Of a stretch of 33,796 nt of DNA, positions 24,186-32,589 are shown one piece after another. A model generated the notes under the pieces. It made no database searches. It had not been told where the DNA came from and saw only the letters and a list, made by a program, of their open reading frames with translations. Source of the DNA: Bacteroidales bacterium (GTDB taxonomy: Bacteria > Bacteroidota > Bacteroidia > Bacteroidales > Paludibacteraceae); NCBI GenBank assembly GCA_021371875.1, contig JAJFVH010000137.1:1-33796 (forward strand). The letters are read 5' to 3'. Within the stretch, counting starts at the first letter, position 1. Each line of letters opens with the position of its first letter. Made by a program: the position numbers and the translations under genes.

Positions 24186-26525
24186 ATGAATAAACTAAAT
24201 AATATTATATTTCCGATAGTCCTTTTTATTCTGGTTGGTTGCAGCAAATCAACATCCTTAACTAAACAAGAGGCTGCAACAGAACAACGTATTGACAGTA
24301 TTATGTTCCAAATGACGCTTGAAGAAAAAGTGGGACAAATGGCACAGTATACAATAGATGTAATTGGTCAATCAGCAGGGATGGGCAACACAGTAGAACC
24401 TTTTCAGTTCGACAAAGCCAGACTTGATACCGTTTTGCGTCAATTCAAAGCCGGGTCTATTCTTAACACCACAAATAACAAAGCTCAAACTCCTGAAACA
24501 TGGGCATATATTGTAAAAACAATTCAGGAAACCGCTATTCAGGAAACGGGTATTCCGGTAATTTATGGAATCGATGCTATCCATGGCGCCACTTATACGG
24601 TCGGAGCCACCTTCTTTCCGCAACAAATAGGTATGGCCGCGACCTTTAATACCGCTTTAATGGAAGAAGGTTCACGTATTTCAGCCTACGAAGCACGCGC
24701 TTCCAATTTACCCTGGAGTTTTGCTCCCGTACTCGATTTAGGTCGCGACGCCCGTTGGCCACGTCTATGGGAAACATTTGGTGAAGATGCTTATCTTGCC
24801 GCTAAAATGGGAGTTGCTTCTGTTCGCGGTTTTCAAGGCGATGATTTCAATAAAGTGGATAAAAATCATGTGGCTGTAAGCCTGAAACATTTTATGGGAT
24901 ATGGCGTGCCTGTTTCGGGCAAGGACCGTACACCCGCCATCATTACCGAAAGTGATTTAAGGGAAAAACACTTCGAACCTTTCCGTCAGGCTGTCGAAGC
25001 AGGCGCTTTGTCAATAATGGTTAATTCCGGCATTGTAAATAATATTTCGACACATGCCGACAAACGATTACTTACCGACTGGTTAAAAAAAGATATGAAT
25101 TATGATGGTGTATTGGTAACCGATTGGAACGATGTGGAAAACTTATTTCTCCGCGACCATATTGCCGGCAATTTTAAAGAAGCAGTCATGCTGTCCATCA
25201 ATACCGGCATCGATATGGTAATGGTACCTTATCGTATGGATTTTTGTGAAAGTCTAATTGAACTCGTAAACGAAGGAAAAGTAGATGAAAAAAGAATAGA
25301 TGATGCTGTACGCCGTGTATTGCGGCTTAAATTCAGGCTGGGTCTTTTCGAACATCCCTATTGGACTGTCAACGAATATCCTGATTTTGGAAGCCCTGCA
25401 CATGAAGCAGCAGCCAAACTTGCCGCAGATGAATCCATCACGCTACTTAAAAACGAAAACAATATATTACCATTGAAACAAGGCGCCCGCATTCTGGTGG
25501 CCGGACCAAACGCCAATTCGATGCGAACTTTAAATGGCGGTTGGAGTTACTCATGGCAAGGAGAAAAAACCGAATTGTTTGCTGCCGAATACAACACCAT
25601 TCTTGAAGCATTAAAAAACAAGTTTGGCAAAAGCAACGTGAAATATGCTGCAGGAGTGGAATATAAAATGAACGGACAATATTATGAAGAAAATATGCCT
25701 GAAATAAGCAAAGCTATAGTTGCTGCTTCGGGAGTAGATTATATTGTACTTTGCGTAGGCGAAAATACCTACTGCGAAACACCCGGTAATCTGGACGAAC
25801 TGAGTTTATCCGAAAATCAACTGTCATTGGCAAAAGCGCTTCAAAAAACAGGGAAACCTGTTATTCTGGTATTAAACGAAGGCCGACCACGTATTATCCG
25901 CACGATCGAACCTGATTCGAAAGCAATTTTGCAGACTTATTTACCTGGAAACTATGGGGCAGATGCATTGGCTGATATTCTTGCCGGAGATGTAAATCCA
26001 AGCGGCCGTTTGCCTTACACCTATCCTAAATATGAACAGGGACTTATTACTTACGATCATAAACCAGGGCAAAACATGGAAGGTAAAATGGAAGGAGCTT
26101 ACGATTACGGTGCACAAACTTCGGTTCAATATCCTTTCGGATTCGGACTCAGCTATACTACTTTTGAGTATTCAGACTTTACTATTGATAAAAAAGAGTT
26201 CACTTCAGGCGATACCATCCGGATTAACGTCGACATCAAAAATACAGGATCGATAAGTGGAAAGGAAGCTGTAATGCTTTACAGTCGGGACTTAATGGCA
26301 TCACTTAGTCCGGACATACGACGATTGAGAGCTTTCGAAAAAATATCGTTGAACCCTGGCGAAACAAAAACTGTAAGCCTGATGATACCAGCCGATAACC
26401 TGGCGTATGTAAACGAAAAAGGAAAATGGGTACTTGAAGCTGGTGAATTTATGCTTCAAACGGGAAATTTGACAGAAAAGATTGTTTGTAAAGAAAATAA
26501 AATTTGGGTAACTCCCAACAAATAA
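24186..26525 (+). CDS. GH3 beta-glucosidase lipoprotein
   Basis: A 779-residue family GH3 enzyme. The signal peptide ends in lipobox LVGC (Cys19). The N-terminal barrel domain carries the KH motif at K234-H235 (SLKHFMGYG) and the nucleophile Asp313 in GVLVTDWNDV. The second domain (about 405-650) contains VGENTYCETPGNLDELSL, where the acid/base glutamate is expected (E526 or E531, not resolved by eye). A C-terminal fibronectin-III-like domain (about 670-775) includes GKEAVMLYSRD and RAFEKISLNPGETKTVSL. Length and order are normal for BglX-like enzymes. It should release glucose from the oligosaccharides made by GH16, facing the periplasm or the surface. It is the last gene of the locus: a hairpin follows and the next gene is convergent. 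Confidence 0.93.
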   Translation: MNKLNNIIFPIVLFILVGCSKSTSLTKQEAATEQRIDSIMFQMTLEEKVGQMAQYTIDVIGQSAGMGNTVEPFQFDKARLDTVLRQFKAGSILNTTNNKAQTPETWAYIVKTIQETAIQETGIPVIYGIDAIHGATYTVGATFFPQQIGMAATFNTALMEEGSRISAYEARASNLPWSFAPVLDLGRDARWPRLWETFGEDAYLAAKMGVASVRGFQGDDFNKVDKNHVAVSLKHFMGYGVPVSGKDRTPAIITESDLREKHFEPFRQAVEAGALSIMVNSGIVNNISTHADKRLLTDWLKKDMNYDGVLVTDWNDVENLFLRDHIAGNFKEAVMLSINTGIDMVMVPYRMDFCESLIELVNEGKVDEKRIDDAVRRVLRLKFRLGLFEHPYWTVNEYPDFGSPAHEAAAKLAADESITLLKNENNILPLKQGARILVAGPNANSMRTLNGGWSYSWQGEKTELFAAEYNTILEALKNKFGKSNVKYAAGVEYKMNGQYYEENMPEISKAIVAASGVDYIVLCVGENTYCETPGNLDELSLSENQLSLAKALQKTGKPVILVLNEGRPRIIRTIEPDSKAILQTYLPGNYGADALADILAGDVNPSGRLPYTYPKYEQGLITYDHKPGQNMEGKMEGAYDYGAQTSVQYPFGFGLSYTTFEYSDFTIDKKEFTSGDTIRINVDIKNTGSISGKEAVMLYSRDLMASLSPDIRRLRAFEKISLNPGETKTVSLMIPADNLAYVNEKGKWVLEAGEFMLQTGNLTEKIVCKENKIWVTPNK

Positions 26526-26572
26526 AGTTTTTTAAGGTATAAAGTTAGTTTTCATCTTTTACATTTGATTGA

Positions 26573-26611
26573 CGGGAATCTGCAGTTATAAAAATAACCA
26601 TCAGATTCCCG
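26573..26611. terminator. Hairpin between convergent GH3 and oxidoreductase genes
   Basis: A perfect 10-bp stem, cgggaatctg (26573-26582) with cagattcccg (26602-26611), encloses a smaller 5-bp hairpin gttat/ataac (26585-26598). T-runs on either side are weak. A 16-bp palindrome, tattctttaaagaata, follows at 26617-26632. Its position between two 3' ends suggests a bidirectional terminator. Confidence 0.6.
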
Positions 26612-26641
26612 CCTTGTATTCTTTAAAGAATAACAGTTTTA

Positions 26642-27667
26642 TTATTTCTTCTTTTTCCACTGCAAATCACGCACGGCATAAATTCTTTCGATAATTTCAA
26701 CCACTTTCAATCCTTCCAATACATTGGTGGTTATTGTTCCTTTATCTCTCAGTTTATCTATCACATTTTCAATCACATAATGATGATTTTGTGCCGAGCC
26801 TTTATACAATCCGTAGTCGTTTGGCGGATTTGAAGGCGCCAATTCGGGCATAGTATAATCTTTCACATGGCAATAAACCACCTCGTTCATATACTGTCCC
26901 GCCACTTTTACCGTTCCTTTCGAACCGATAATTGTTATGCTGCTTTCAAAATTTGTATCCCAAACAGAGGTTGAATAATTCAGGCTACCTATACCACCGT
27001 TAATAAAATCGAAATTTACAACACCACTATCCTCAAAGTCAGTCAAATCCTTGTGGTTAAAATCTGCAAAATTACCGCGGATATTGGTTATATCGCCAAA
27101 CAACCAGTACATAATATCAATAAAGTGTGAGAACTGGGTGAATAGCGTTCCTCCGTCGAGTTTTACATCGCCATGCCAGTTTCCTTTTTTATAATAACGG
27201 CCATCGCGATTCCAATAGCAATCGAGTTTCACCATATAAATATCGCCTAAAACCTCATTGTCGATAATCTCTTTCAACCAAACCGAAGGCGGTGAATAGC
27301 GGTTTTGCATGACGCTGAAAACGTGTTTCGACACGGCAAGCGATTTGAAAAGAATGCGTTCGGCATCTGCTTTGGTCAGGGCTATGGGCTTTTCGAGAAC
27401 CACATGTTTTTTGGCTTCCAAAGCTTTGATGGCATACTCGGCATGAAAACCGTTCGGAGTGCAGATGTTAACTACATCAATATCGATATCCGCAGCCAAC
27501 AAGTCATCAATTGATGTAAAAAAATGTTCTTTGATGTCATCCAAGCCTAATTCCTTTTTCGACAAAACGTCACAAACTGCCACCAATTCCGAATCAGGGT
27601 TGCGGCGAATCATTTCTGCATGTCGTTTGCCGATATGACCCTGGCCGATTACTGCAAATTTAATCAT
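26642..27667 (-). CDS. wbpB: Gfo/Idh/MocA oxidoreductase, WbpB-like
   Basis: A 341-residue NAD(P)-dependent dehydrogenase. The N-terminal Rossmann motif is GQGHIG (8-13). EKP (92-94) lies in HVVLEKPIALTKADAERIL, and the C-terminal domain has GTLFTQFSHFIDIMYWLFGD (173-192). This pattern and the neighbours fit WbpB/WlbA, which oxidises C3 of UDP-GlcNAc-uronic acid (UDP-2-acetamido-2-deoxy-glucuronate) to the 3-keto form. The aminotransferase and acetyltransferase genes just upstream supply the next two steps. The enzyme is cytoplasmic. The gene is the last of the minus-strand run, 35 bp after the acetyltransferase. The family call is firm; the exact substrate rests on context. Confidence 0.82.
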   Translation of the reverse strand: MIKFAVIGQGHIGKRHAEMIRRNPDSELVAVCDVLSKKELGLDDIKEHFFTSIDDLLAADIDIDVVNICTPNGFHAEYAIKALEAKKHVVLEKPIALTKADAERILFKSLAVSKHVFSVMQNRYSPPSVWLKEIIDNEVLGDIYMVKLDCYWNRDGRYYKKGNWHGDVKLDGGTLFTQFSHFIDIMYWLFGDITNIRGNFADFNHKDLTDFEDSGVVNFDFINGGIGSLNYSTSVWDTNFESSITIIGSKGTVKVAGQYMNEVVYCHVKDYTMPELAPSNPPNDYGLYKGSAQNHHYVIENVIDKLRDKGTITTNVLEGLKVVEIIERIYAVRDLQWKKKK

Positions 27668-27702
27668 CTTTATAATATTGGGTTAATTTTCAAATGTTCC
27701 TA

Positions 27703-28275
27703 TTATAAAATCCTTTTTACTTCGCCCTCATTCAACTGATATTGTTGACTAGTCTCGGGACAAAAAGCGATTCCTTGTTCGTTAAAATGTAATTTATGTC
27801 CGTATTCGCTTACCCAACCAGTTTGGCGCGCCGGATTACCGATTACAAGCGCATAAGGTTTAACCGGTTTTGTTATAACTGCTCCTGCTCCGATTAAGGC
27901 ATACTCACCTATTTCGGTACCACAAACCACTGTCGCATTTGCACCTATGCTGGCTCCTTTGCGAACAAGCGTTTTGGCATATTCGTTTTTACGACTGACA
28001 TGACTGCGGGGATTAATAACATTGGTAAAAACCATCGAAGGGCCCAGAAATACATCATCTTCACAAATCACCCCCGTGTAAACCGAAACATTATTCTGAA
28101 TCTTTACATTACGTCCTAATTTAACATAAGGCGAAATTACTACATTTTGACCGATATTACAACATTCACCTATGCTGCAACCAGACATAATATGTGAAAA
28201 ATGCCATATTTTCGTACCGTTTCCTATTTCACAACCTTCGTCTATTACGGCTGTTTCGTGTGCAAAGTAATTCAT
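27703..28275 (-). CDS. wbpD: Left-handed beta-helix N-acetyltransferase, WbpD-like
   Basis: A 190-residue hexapeptide-repeat acyltransferase, close to the 191 residues of WbpD. Repeats run from about residue 10 to 140 ([78 protein letters not shown]), followed by [17 protein letters not shown], a tail typical of sugar N-acetyltransferases. It should acetylate the 3-amino group made by the aminotransferase, using acetyl-CoA, giving UDP-2,3-diacetamido-2,3-dideoxy-glucuronate. The start is the ATG at 28275. A TTG five codons upstream (28290) would overlap the preceding gene, and [12 protein letters not shown] is the usual N-terminus. The ATG lies 7 nt after the aminotransferase stop, so translation is probably coupled. 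Confidence 0.86.
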   Translation of the reverse strand: MNYFAHETAVIDEGCEIGNGTKIWHFSHIMSGCSIGECCNIGQNVVISPYVKLGRNVKIQNNVSVYTGVICEDDVFLGPSMVFTNVINPRSHVSRKNEYAKTLVRKGASIGANATVVCGTEIGEYALIGAGAVITKPVKPYALVIGNPARQTGWVSEYGHKLHFNEQGIAFCPETSQQYQLNEGEVKRIL

Positions 28276-28282
28276 GTGAGTT

Positions 28283-29410
28283 TTATCCAATAAATTCCAA
28301 AACGTTTCGGGTTATATATTCCAACTGATCTTCAGCTAATTCGGTATGCATTGGCAATGAAAGTACGCATCCCGACAACTTTTCCGCTACTGGAAAATCT
28401 CCCGGTTGATAACGTGCATTCTGATATGCTTTTTGCAAATGTAAGGGCACAGGATAATAAATCATGGCTGGTATTCCTTTGCTCTCGAGATATTTTTGTA
28501 ACCCGGTACGATCAACTCCCTTCAGTTTCAAAGTATATTGATGAAAAACATGAGTCGATTTTTTATCCCGGGCCGGAATAATTAATTGATCGGATGCCGA
28601 AAATGCTTTGTCGTAAAATAACGCGGCAGCCTGACGAGAAGCAATATATTCATGCAAATATTTCAGTTTTACCTCCAGAACTGCGGCCTGTATACTATCC
28701 AAACGGGAATTCACACCAATAAAATCGTGATGATAACGCACTACCATACCATGGTTGGCAATTGAACGCATTTTAGCTGCCAGTTCATCATTATTTGTAA
28801 AAATGGCGCCACCATCTCCGTAACAGCCTAGGTTTTTCGATGGAAAAAACGAGGTGCAGCCAATTTCTCCCATACAACCTGAATTCATTTTTCGTCCATC
28901 CGAAAAAGTATATTCTGAACCTATTGACTGACACGCGTCTTCAATCACGTGAAGATTATTTGCTTTGGCAATTTCAATAATCGACTCCATATCAGCGTTT
29001 TGTCCGAACAAATGAACAGGAACAATGGCTTTGGTCTTGGGTGTTATTGCTTTTTTAAGCGAATCAACGGCAATATTGAAAGTATCGAAATCGACATCGA
29101 CCAAAACAGGAGTTAAACCCAACAATGCCACTACTTCGGCGGTTGCGATAAACGTAAAACTAGGAGTAATCACTTCGTCGCCGGGCTTTAAATCCAGCGC
29201 CATTAATGCAATTTGTAAAGCATCAGTGCCGTTTCCTACGGGAATAACATGTTTAACATCTAAATATCTTTCCAGGTCATGTTGAAAATCGTTTACCTTC
29301 CCTCCTTTGATAAATGTTGTTGTATCAAGAACTTCCTGAATCCCGGCATTCACCTCATTTTTTATTTTCTCGTACTGACCGCGCAGGTCAACCATCTGAA
29401 TTTTATTCAT
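28283..29410 (-). CDS. wbpE: DegT/DnrJ/EryC1 sugar aminotransferase, WbpE-like
   Basis: A 375-residue PLP-dependent aminotransferase. The family signatures are [22 protein letters not shown] (59-80), [12 protein letters not shown] (156-167, with Asp158 contacting the PLP nitrogen) and [15 protein letters not shown] (187-201, Lys192 as the Schiff-base lysine). A conserved [21 protein letters not shown] follows. The N-terminus [20 protein letters not shown] resembles WbpE/WlbC proteins. It should transfer an amino group from glutamate to C3 of the 3-keto sugar made by the WbpB-like enzyme. It heads a three-gene run (wbpE, wbpD, wbpB order) that lies 79 bp after ybbR; that spacer holds a 9-bp hairpin (29453-29482) but no clear promoter. 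Gene-level specificity comes from context. Confidence 0.87.
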   Translation of the reverse strand: MNKIQMVDLRGQYEKIKNEVNAGIQEVLDTTTFIKGGKVNDFQHDLERYLDVKHVIPVGNGTDALQIALMALDLKPGDEVITPSFTFIATAEVVALLGLTPVLVDVDFDTFNIAVDSLKKAITPKTKAIVPVHLFGQNADMESIIEIAKANNLHVIEDACQSIGSEYTFSDGRKMNSGCMGEIGCTSFFPSKNLGCYGDGGAIFTNNDELAAKMRSIANHGMVVRYHHDFIGVNSRLDSIQAAVLEVKLKYLHEYIASRQAAALFYDKAFSASDQLIIPARDKKSTHVFHQYTLKLKGVDRTGLQKYLESKGIPAMIYYPVPLHLQKAYQNARYQPGDFPVAEKLSGCVLSLPMHTELAEDQLEYITRNVLEFIG

Positions 29411-29452
29411 TTGTATATTCTTCTTTGTTAAGAATTCAAATCATGGGCATCA

Positions 29453-29482
29453 TTTTTCTGAAAATGAAACTATTCAGAAAAA
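29453..29482. other. Hairpin between ybbR and the aminotransferase gene
   Basis: A 9-bp perfect stem, tttttctga (29453-29461) with tcagaaaaa (29474-29482), and a 12-nt loop in the 79-bp spacer. On the minus strand no T-run follows, so any termination would be weak. It may mark the boundary between the nusB-yajC-ybbR transcript and the sugar genes. Confidence 0.4.
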
Positions 29483-29489
29483 CTGTCCC

Positions 29490-30476
29490 TTACTTTATCT
29501 CGATAATATATTCAACCTCCTGGGGTTCAATTCTTACATTAGAAATAAAAGCAGTCGTATTGATAAATTTCAATTTTTGTTTTGTTTTTCTATCCTTGGC
29601 AATGTCGTTATAATCGAGCATGACGGTCAAATCTTTTTCACTCACCGAATTGAAATGACTCAACCCGACATTAAACGTTACGCTAACAAAAGCGGGAAAA
29701 GTTTTTACAGCCAGATTTTCAGGACAATTTGAAATTAAGACAGGAAGTTGTATTTTCTTTTCGGTAAACATTTCGACAAAAATACTCACTTTGGTTTCTG
29801 TTGCTGCAAACTTAACCGATTGAATCGGCCGAAGCCGGCAATTAAGGAAAGTCGTGTCGCTTAGTTTATTTAATTCCACATACTCTGTTTTTATAGTTTT
29901 CAACGCATCGAGTATACGCTTTGGACCAAAAACCGTCATCTCCGAAGGCGAAAGATAGATTTTATCACTCAACACATATTGATGAGCCAGATCAATTTTA
30001 GCATCAAATTCGATAGGCAATGTTTTGACGCTAAGTTTTTCGTACTGAATTATAAGGGAATCGGGCTTAATTTCTAACACATTGGTCGAAGGCAGTAAGA
30101 TCCGTGCAATTTTTCCTCTTATCTGATCGGGAGTAATAATAATTTCTCCTTTTTCATAAAAAATACGACCCAAATCGAAAGTTATGGCATTAAAATTTTT
30201 TCTGGTGTAAGCAAAAAGATTTAATCCCTGGTCTTTAATTTTTAACGTAATTTTTGTGGAGCTGTTATTTGTAACAGCAATATTTTGAGGTAACCCGGCA
30301 AAACGAACCGGAATTACAATTTCAGTTTCACGCTCTTTATCAAGGGCATTGACAAACCAAAAGCCCGAAGCAAGGATGAGAAAGAGCAAAAAGCTTAAAG
30401 CATCCTTTGAAAAAAGGAATGATTTAAGCTTTAAAATGTAATATTTGAGTAATCTTATGATGCTGTTGTCAGCCAT
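29490..30476 (-). CDS. ybbR: YbbR-like (CdaR-type) membrane-anchored protein
   Basis: A 328-residue protein with one N-terminal transmembrane helix (about 26-45, ALSFLLFLILASGFWFVNAL). An extracytoplasmic part of YbbR-like repeats follows, including VIPVRFAGLPQNIAVTNNS, KTLPIEFDAKIDLAHQYVLSDKIYLSPSEMTVFGPKRILDAL and KKIQLPVLISNCPENLAVKTFPAFVSVTFNV. In Firmicutes CdaR regulates the diadenylate cyclase CdaA; in Bacteroidota the role is not established to my knowledge. I use the ATG at 30476 because the longer frame starts with TTG inside yajC. It begins 10 nt after the yajC stop, so the two are co-transcribed. Confidence 0.82.
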   Translation of the reverse strand: MADNSIIRLLKYYILKLKSFLFSKDALSFLLFLILASGFWFVNALDKERETEIVIPVRFAGLPQNIAVTNNSSTKITLKIKDQGLNLFAYTRKNFNAITFDLGRIFYEKGEIIITPDQIRGKIARILLPSTNVLEIKPDSLIIQYEKLSVKTLPIEFDAKIDLAHQYVLSDKIYLSPSEMTVFGPKRILDALKTIKTEYVELNKLSDTTFLNCRLRPIQSVKFAATETKVSIFVEMFTEKKIQLPVLISNCPENLAVKTFPAFVSVTFNVGLSHFNSVSEKDLTVMLDYNDIAKDRKTKQKLKFINTTAFISNVRIEPQEVEYIIEIK

Positions 30477-30486
30477 TTTACCCGAA

Positions 30487-30819
30487 TTATTTTGTCGGAG
30501 TTTGGATATCTTCAGCAGTTGCAAAAACGGAGTTTTTATCTACTTTAATACGCACGTTTTCAGCAATTTCAACAATCACGGTTGTATCTTTTATTTCCTT
30601 TACCTTTCCGTAAATTCCGCCTGAAGTAACTACTTTATCGCCAGGTTGCATGGCTTCGCGTTGCTTTTTGATTTCTTTCTGACGTTTTGTTTGAGGACGA
30701 ATCATAAAGAAATAAAATACCACGAAAATAAGCACCATCATTAATATCCCTGAATAACCGCTCGCACCACTTCCACCTGTAGCAGCGGGAGCTTGTAATA
30801 AAATACTTAGTAAATTCAT
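30487..30819 (-). CDS. yajC: Preprotein translocase accessory subunit YajC
   Basis: A 110-residue protein with one transmembrane helix (about 22-42, YSGILMMVLIFVVFYFFMIRP) followed at once by RPQTKRQKEIKKQREAMQPGDKVVTSGGIYGKV, the YajC hallmark. YajC associates with SecDF in the SecYEG holotranslocon at the inner membrane. A Gly/Ser/Ala-rich stretch precedes the helix, as in many Bacteroidota homologues. It lies 104 bp after nusB with a promoter-like element in the gap, and 10 nt before ybbR. Confidence 0.95.
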   Translation of the reverse strand: MNLLSILLQAPAATGGSGASGYSGILMMVLIFVVFYFFMIRPQTKRQKEIKKQREAMQPGDKVVTSGGIYGKVKEIKDTTVIVEIAENVRIKVDKNSVFATAEDIQTPTK

Positions 30820-30848
30820 GTTTTTAAAAATTAAATGTTTTATGTTTG

Positions 30849-30856
30849 CAAATATA
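30849..30856 (-). promoter_or_regulatory. Putative -7 element of yajC promoter
   Basis: Minus-strand TATATTTG, an exact TAnnTTTG match, 29 nt before the yajC ATG. No clear TTTG is seen at the -33 position, so this is tentative. It would allow yajC-ybbR expression independent of nusB. Confidence 0.45.
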
Positions 30857-30923
30857 GGAAATTAATACGTTATTACCATACATTCAGTTATGTACAAATA
30901 CATTTTAATGTTGATTTAAACAA

Positions 30924-31874
30924 TTATTTTTTGTTTTCACTAAACATCACCACTTTTATCAGTTTATTGTCCTTTTTAAGCTGCCCGACAATATTATCGA
31001 GTACGCCGTTGATAAATGTTCCACTTTTTTCGGTACTGTAATTTTTGGCTATTTCGATATATTCGTTCAATGTAACATTTACAGGAATAGTCGGGAAGTC
31101 CATCAACTCGGACAAAGCTACTTCCATGATCAAAATATCCATATAGGCAATACGGTCGAGTTCCCAGTTTTTGGCATTCTCGTCAATCATCTGACGATAT
31201 TGGTTTCCGTTTGTCAACACGCCACGTAAAAGTTTACGGGCAAATTCGGCATCTTCTTCGTCCTTAAACATAGGTAAAAGAAGCTGCTTTTCAGCATTAT
31301 TTTTATCGAATCGCTTGATGGTTTTAATAATAAAACTGACAACAATTTCGATATCATCAACCCAGTAAATACTTTGATCTTCGATTGAACTGTCAAGTTC
31401 CTCGTTCTGAAGAATAATCTTTTTATAAATCTTACGCCATATATCTTTATCCACCGCATAATCAACTGTCGATGCATTCATATATTCCGCATAAAAATCA
31501 GTTGCTACAATCTCATCAAACAATTCCTTGATGATATCGGGATGATTTACCCACGACAATTTTTGTTTTGCAAGATATTCATTAAACTGAATATTTTCAG
31601 ACAATTGCTTAATGAATTTGTTATCAACAAAACGTGTATTGGGATTTAAATCTTCTTCGGTGGGACGGAATTTGTTTCGTTTTGTTTCTATGCGGGAAGC
31701 AGCATATTGCGTAATTTCGATGGACAACTGCAATAAATGAAAATACAAATCGTAAGTTCTTTCGATGCTGTGAAACAACTCCTTTTCGGCTACAGGAATA
31801 GATTTTCCTTCACCCTTGTAAAATGAATACAAGATTTGTACAATCTTAATTCGTAATAAGACTCGATTAATCAT
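30924..31874 (-). CDS. nusB: Transcription antitermination factor NusB, long Bacteroidota form
   Basis: A 316-residue protein, more than twice the length of E. coli NusB, as is usual in Bacteroidota. The N-terminus MINRVLLRIKIVQILYSFYKGEG carries the first NusB helix. The C-terminal part holds the classic motif KNWELDRIAYMDILIMEVALSELMDFPTIPVNVTLNEYIEIAKNYSTEKSGTFINGVLDNI (about 235-298). NusB with NusE (S10) binds boxA RNA and supports antitermination of rRNA transcription. The ATG at 31874 gives the conserved start, with a promoter element 33 nt upstream. yajC follows on the same strand. Confidence 0.94.
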   Translation of the reverse strand: MINRVLLRIKIVQILYSFYKGEGKSIPVAEKELFHSIERTYDLYFHLLQLSIEITQYAASRIETKRNKFRPTEEDLNPNTRFVDNKFIKQLSENIQFNEYLAKQKLSWVNHPDIIKELFDEIVATDFYAEYMNASTVDYAVDKDIWRKIYKKIILQNEELDSSIEDQSIYWVDDIEIVVSFIIKTIKRFDKNNAEKQLLLPMFKDEEDAEFARKLLRGVLTNGNQYRQMIDENAKNWELDRIAYMDILIMEVALSELMDFPTIPVNVTLNEYIEIAKNYSTEKSGTFINGVLDNIVGQLKKDNKLIKVVMFSENKK

Positions 31875-31907
31875 AAAATTTTAGAACGCTTTTTTCAAAT
31901 TTCGGTA

Positions 31908-31915
31908 CAAAGGTA
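31908..31915 (-). promoter_or_regulatory. Putative -7 element of nusB promoter
   Basis: Minus-strand TACCTTTG, an exact TAnnTTTG match, 33 nt before the nusB ATG. The upstream region is very A/T-rich and lacks a clear TTTG -33. The rest of the 271-bp divergent spacer to 32145 shows no gene, and I could not place a promoter for the rightward gene. Confidence 0.5.
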
Positions 31916-32145
31916 CATTTTTTTATTTTATTTGTAATAAAATTTAAGGCTAAAAAAGTAAAAGCAACACTTTTGAATTAAATTCTTGTTTTCAATGAAT
32001 ATCTTAACAACAAAATGTAAAAAAAGCTCCGTTTGTTTGATAGATTCAAAAAAAATACTGAAATTTGAGGACTCAACGATATTAATAATCTATTATTTTT
32101 ATTAATCGTTTAATTTTTAATTGCTTATAAAAAAGTAAAAGCCTT

Positions 32146-32541
32146 ATGGATATAGAGAAAAGAAAAATTGAGATTGAGAAAAAGGACAACGAAATAATTT
32201 ATTCAAAAGCCATTAAAGCCGGAAAACGAATTTATTATTTAGATGTAAAAAAAAGCAGAAATGATGATTTATTTTTGGCTATAACCGAAAGTAAAAAGAA
32301 AGTGGTTGGATTTGATGAAGAGGCACAGGTTACTTACGAAAAACACAAAATATTCCTCTATAAAGAAGATTTCGACAAATTCATCGAAGGTCTTGAAGAT
32401 GTTGTTAATTTTATAAAACGCGAACAAGGCGAAACTCCGCAACGCGAAGCAAGAAACCTGGAACAGGAACAAGACACTACAAAACCTGAAGAAACAGAAG
32501 AATCGAAACCCAAAAGCTTCTTTGATAAATTCAAATTCTAA
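32146..32541 (+). CDS. DUF3276 / PUR-alpha-like nucleic-acid-binding protein
   Basis: A 131-residue protein. Residues about 1-95 form one PUR-type repeat (IYSKAIKAGKRIYYLDVKKSRNDDLFLAITESKKKV, then HKIFLYKEDFDKFIEGLEDVVNFIK), matching the DUF3276 family found across Bacteroidota and related to eukaryotic Pur-alpha and the Borrelia PUR protein. Those bind single-stranded DNA or RNA as dimers. The tail (96-131) is acidic and glutamine/glutamate-rich (REARNLEQEQDTTKPEETEESKPK) and ends SFFDKFKF. The protein is cytoplasmic. A threonine aldolase gene follows after 48 bp, with a 9-bp direct repeat attaattag at 32542-32550 and 32558-32566 between them. The cellular role in Bacteroidota is unknown to me. 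Confidence 0.88.
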   Translation: MDIEKRKIEIEKKDNEIIYSKAIKAGKRIYYLDVKKSRNDDLFLAITESKKKVVGFDEEAQVTYEKHKIFLYKEDFDKFIEGLEDVVNFIKREQGETPQREARNLEQEQDTTKPEETEESKPKSFFDKFKF

Positions 32542-32589
32542 ATTAATTAGTCAGTCGATTAATTAGCTGATTACAAAAATATTAAATTA

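Noticed and set aside
28276..28290. TTG start of the acetyltransferase overlapping the aminotransferase stop
   Set aside because: The ATG at 28275 gives the usual [13 protein letters not shown]-terminus and the expected length.
30477..30524. Extended YbbR start inside yajC
   Set aside because: It begins with TTG and encodes a polar stretch before the transmembrane region; the ATG at 30476 directly after yajC is more plausible.
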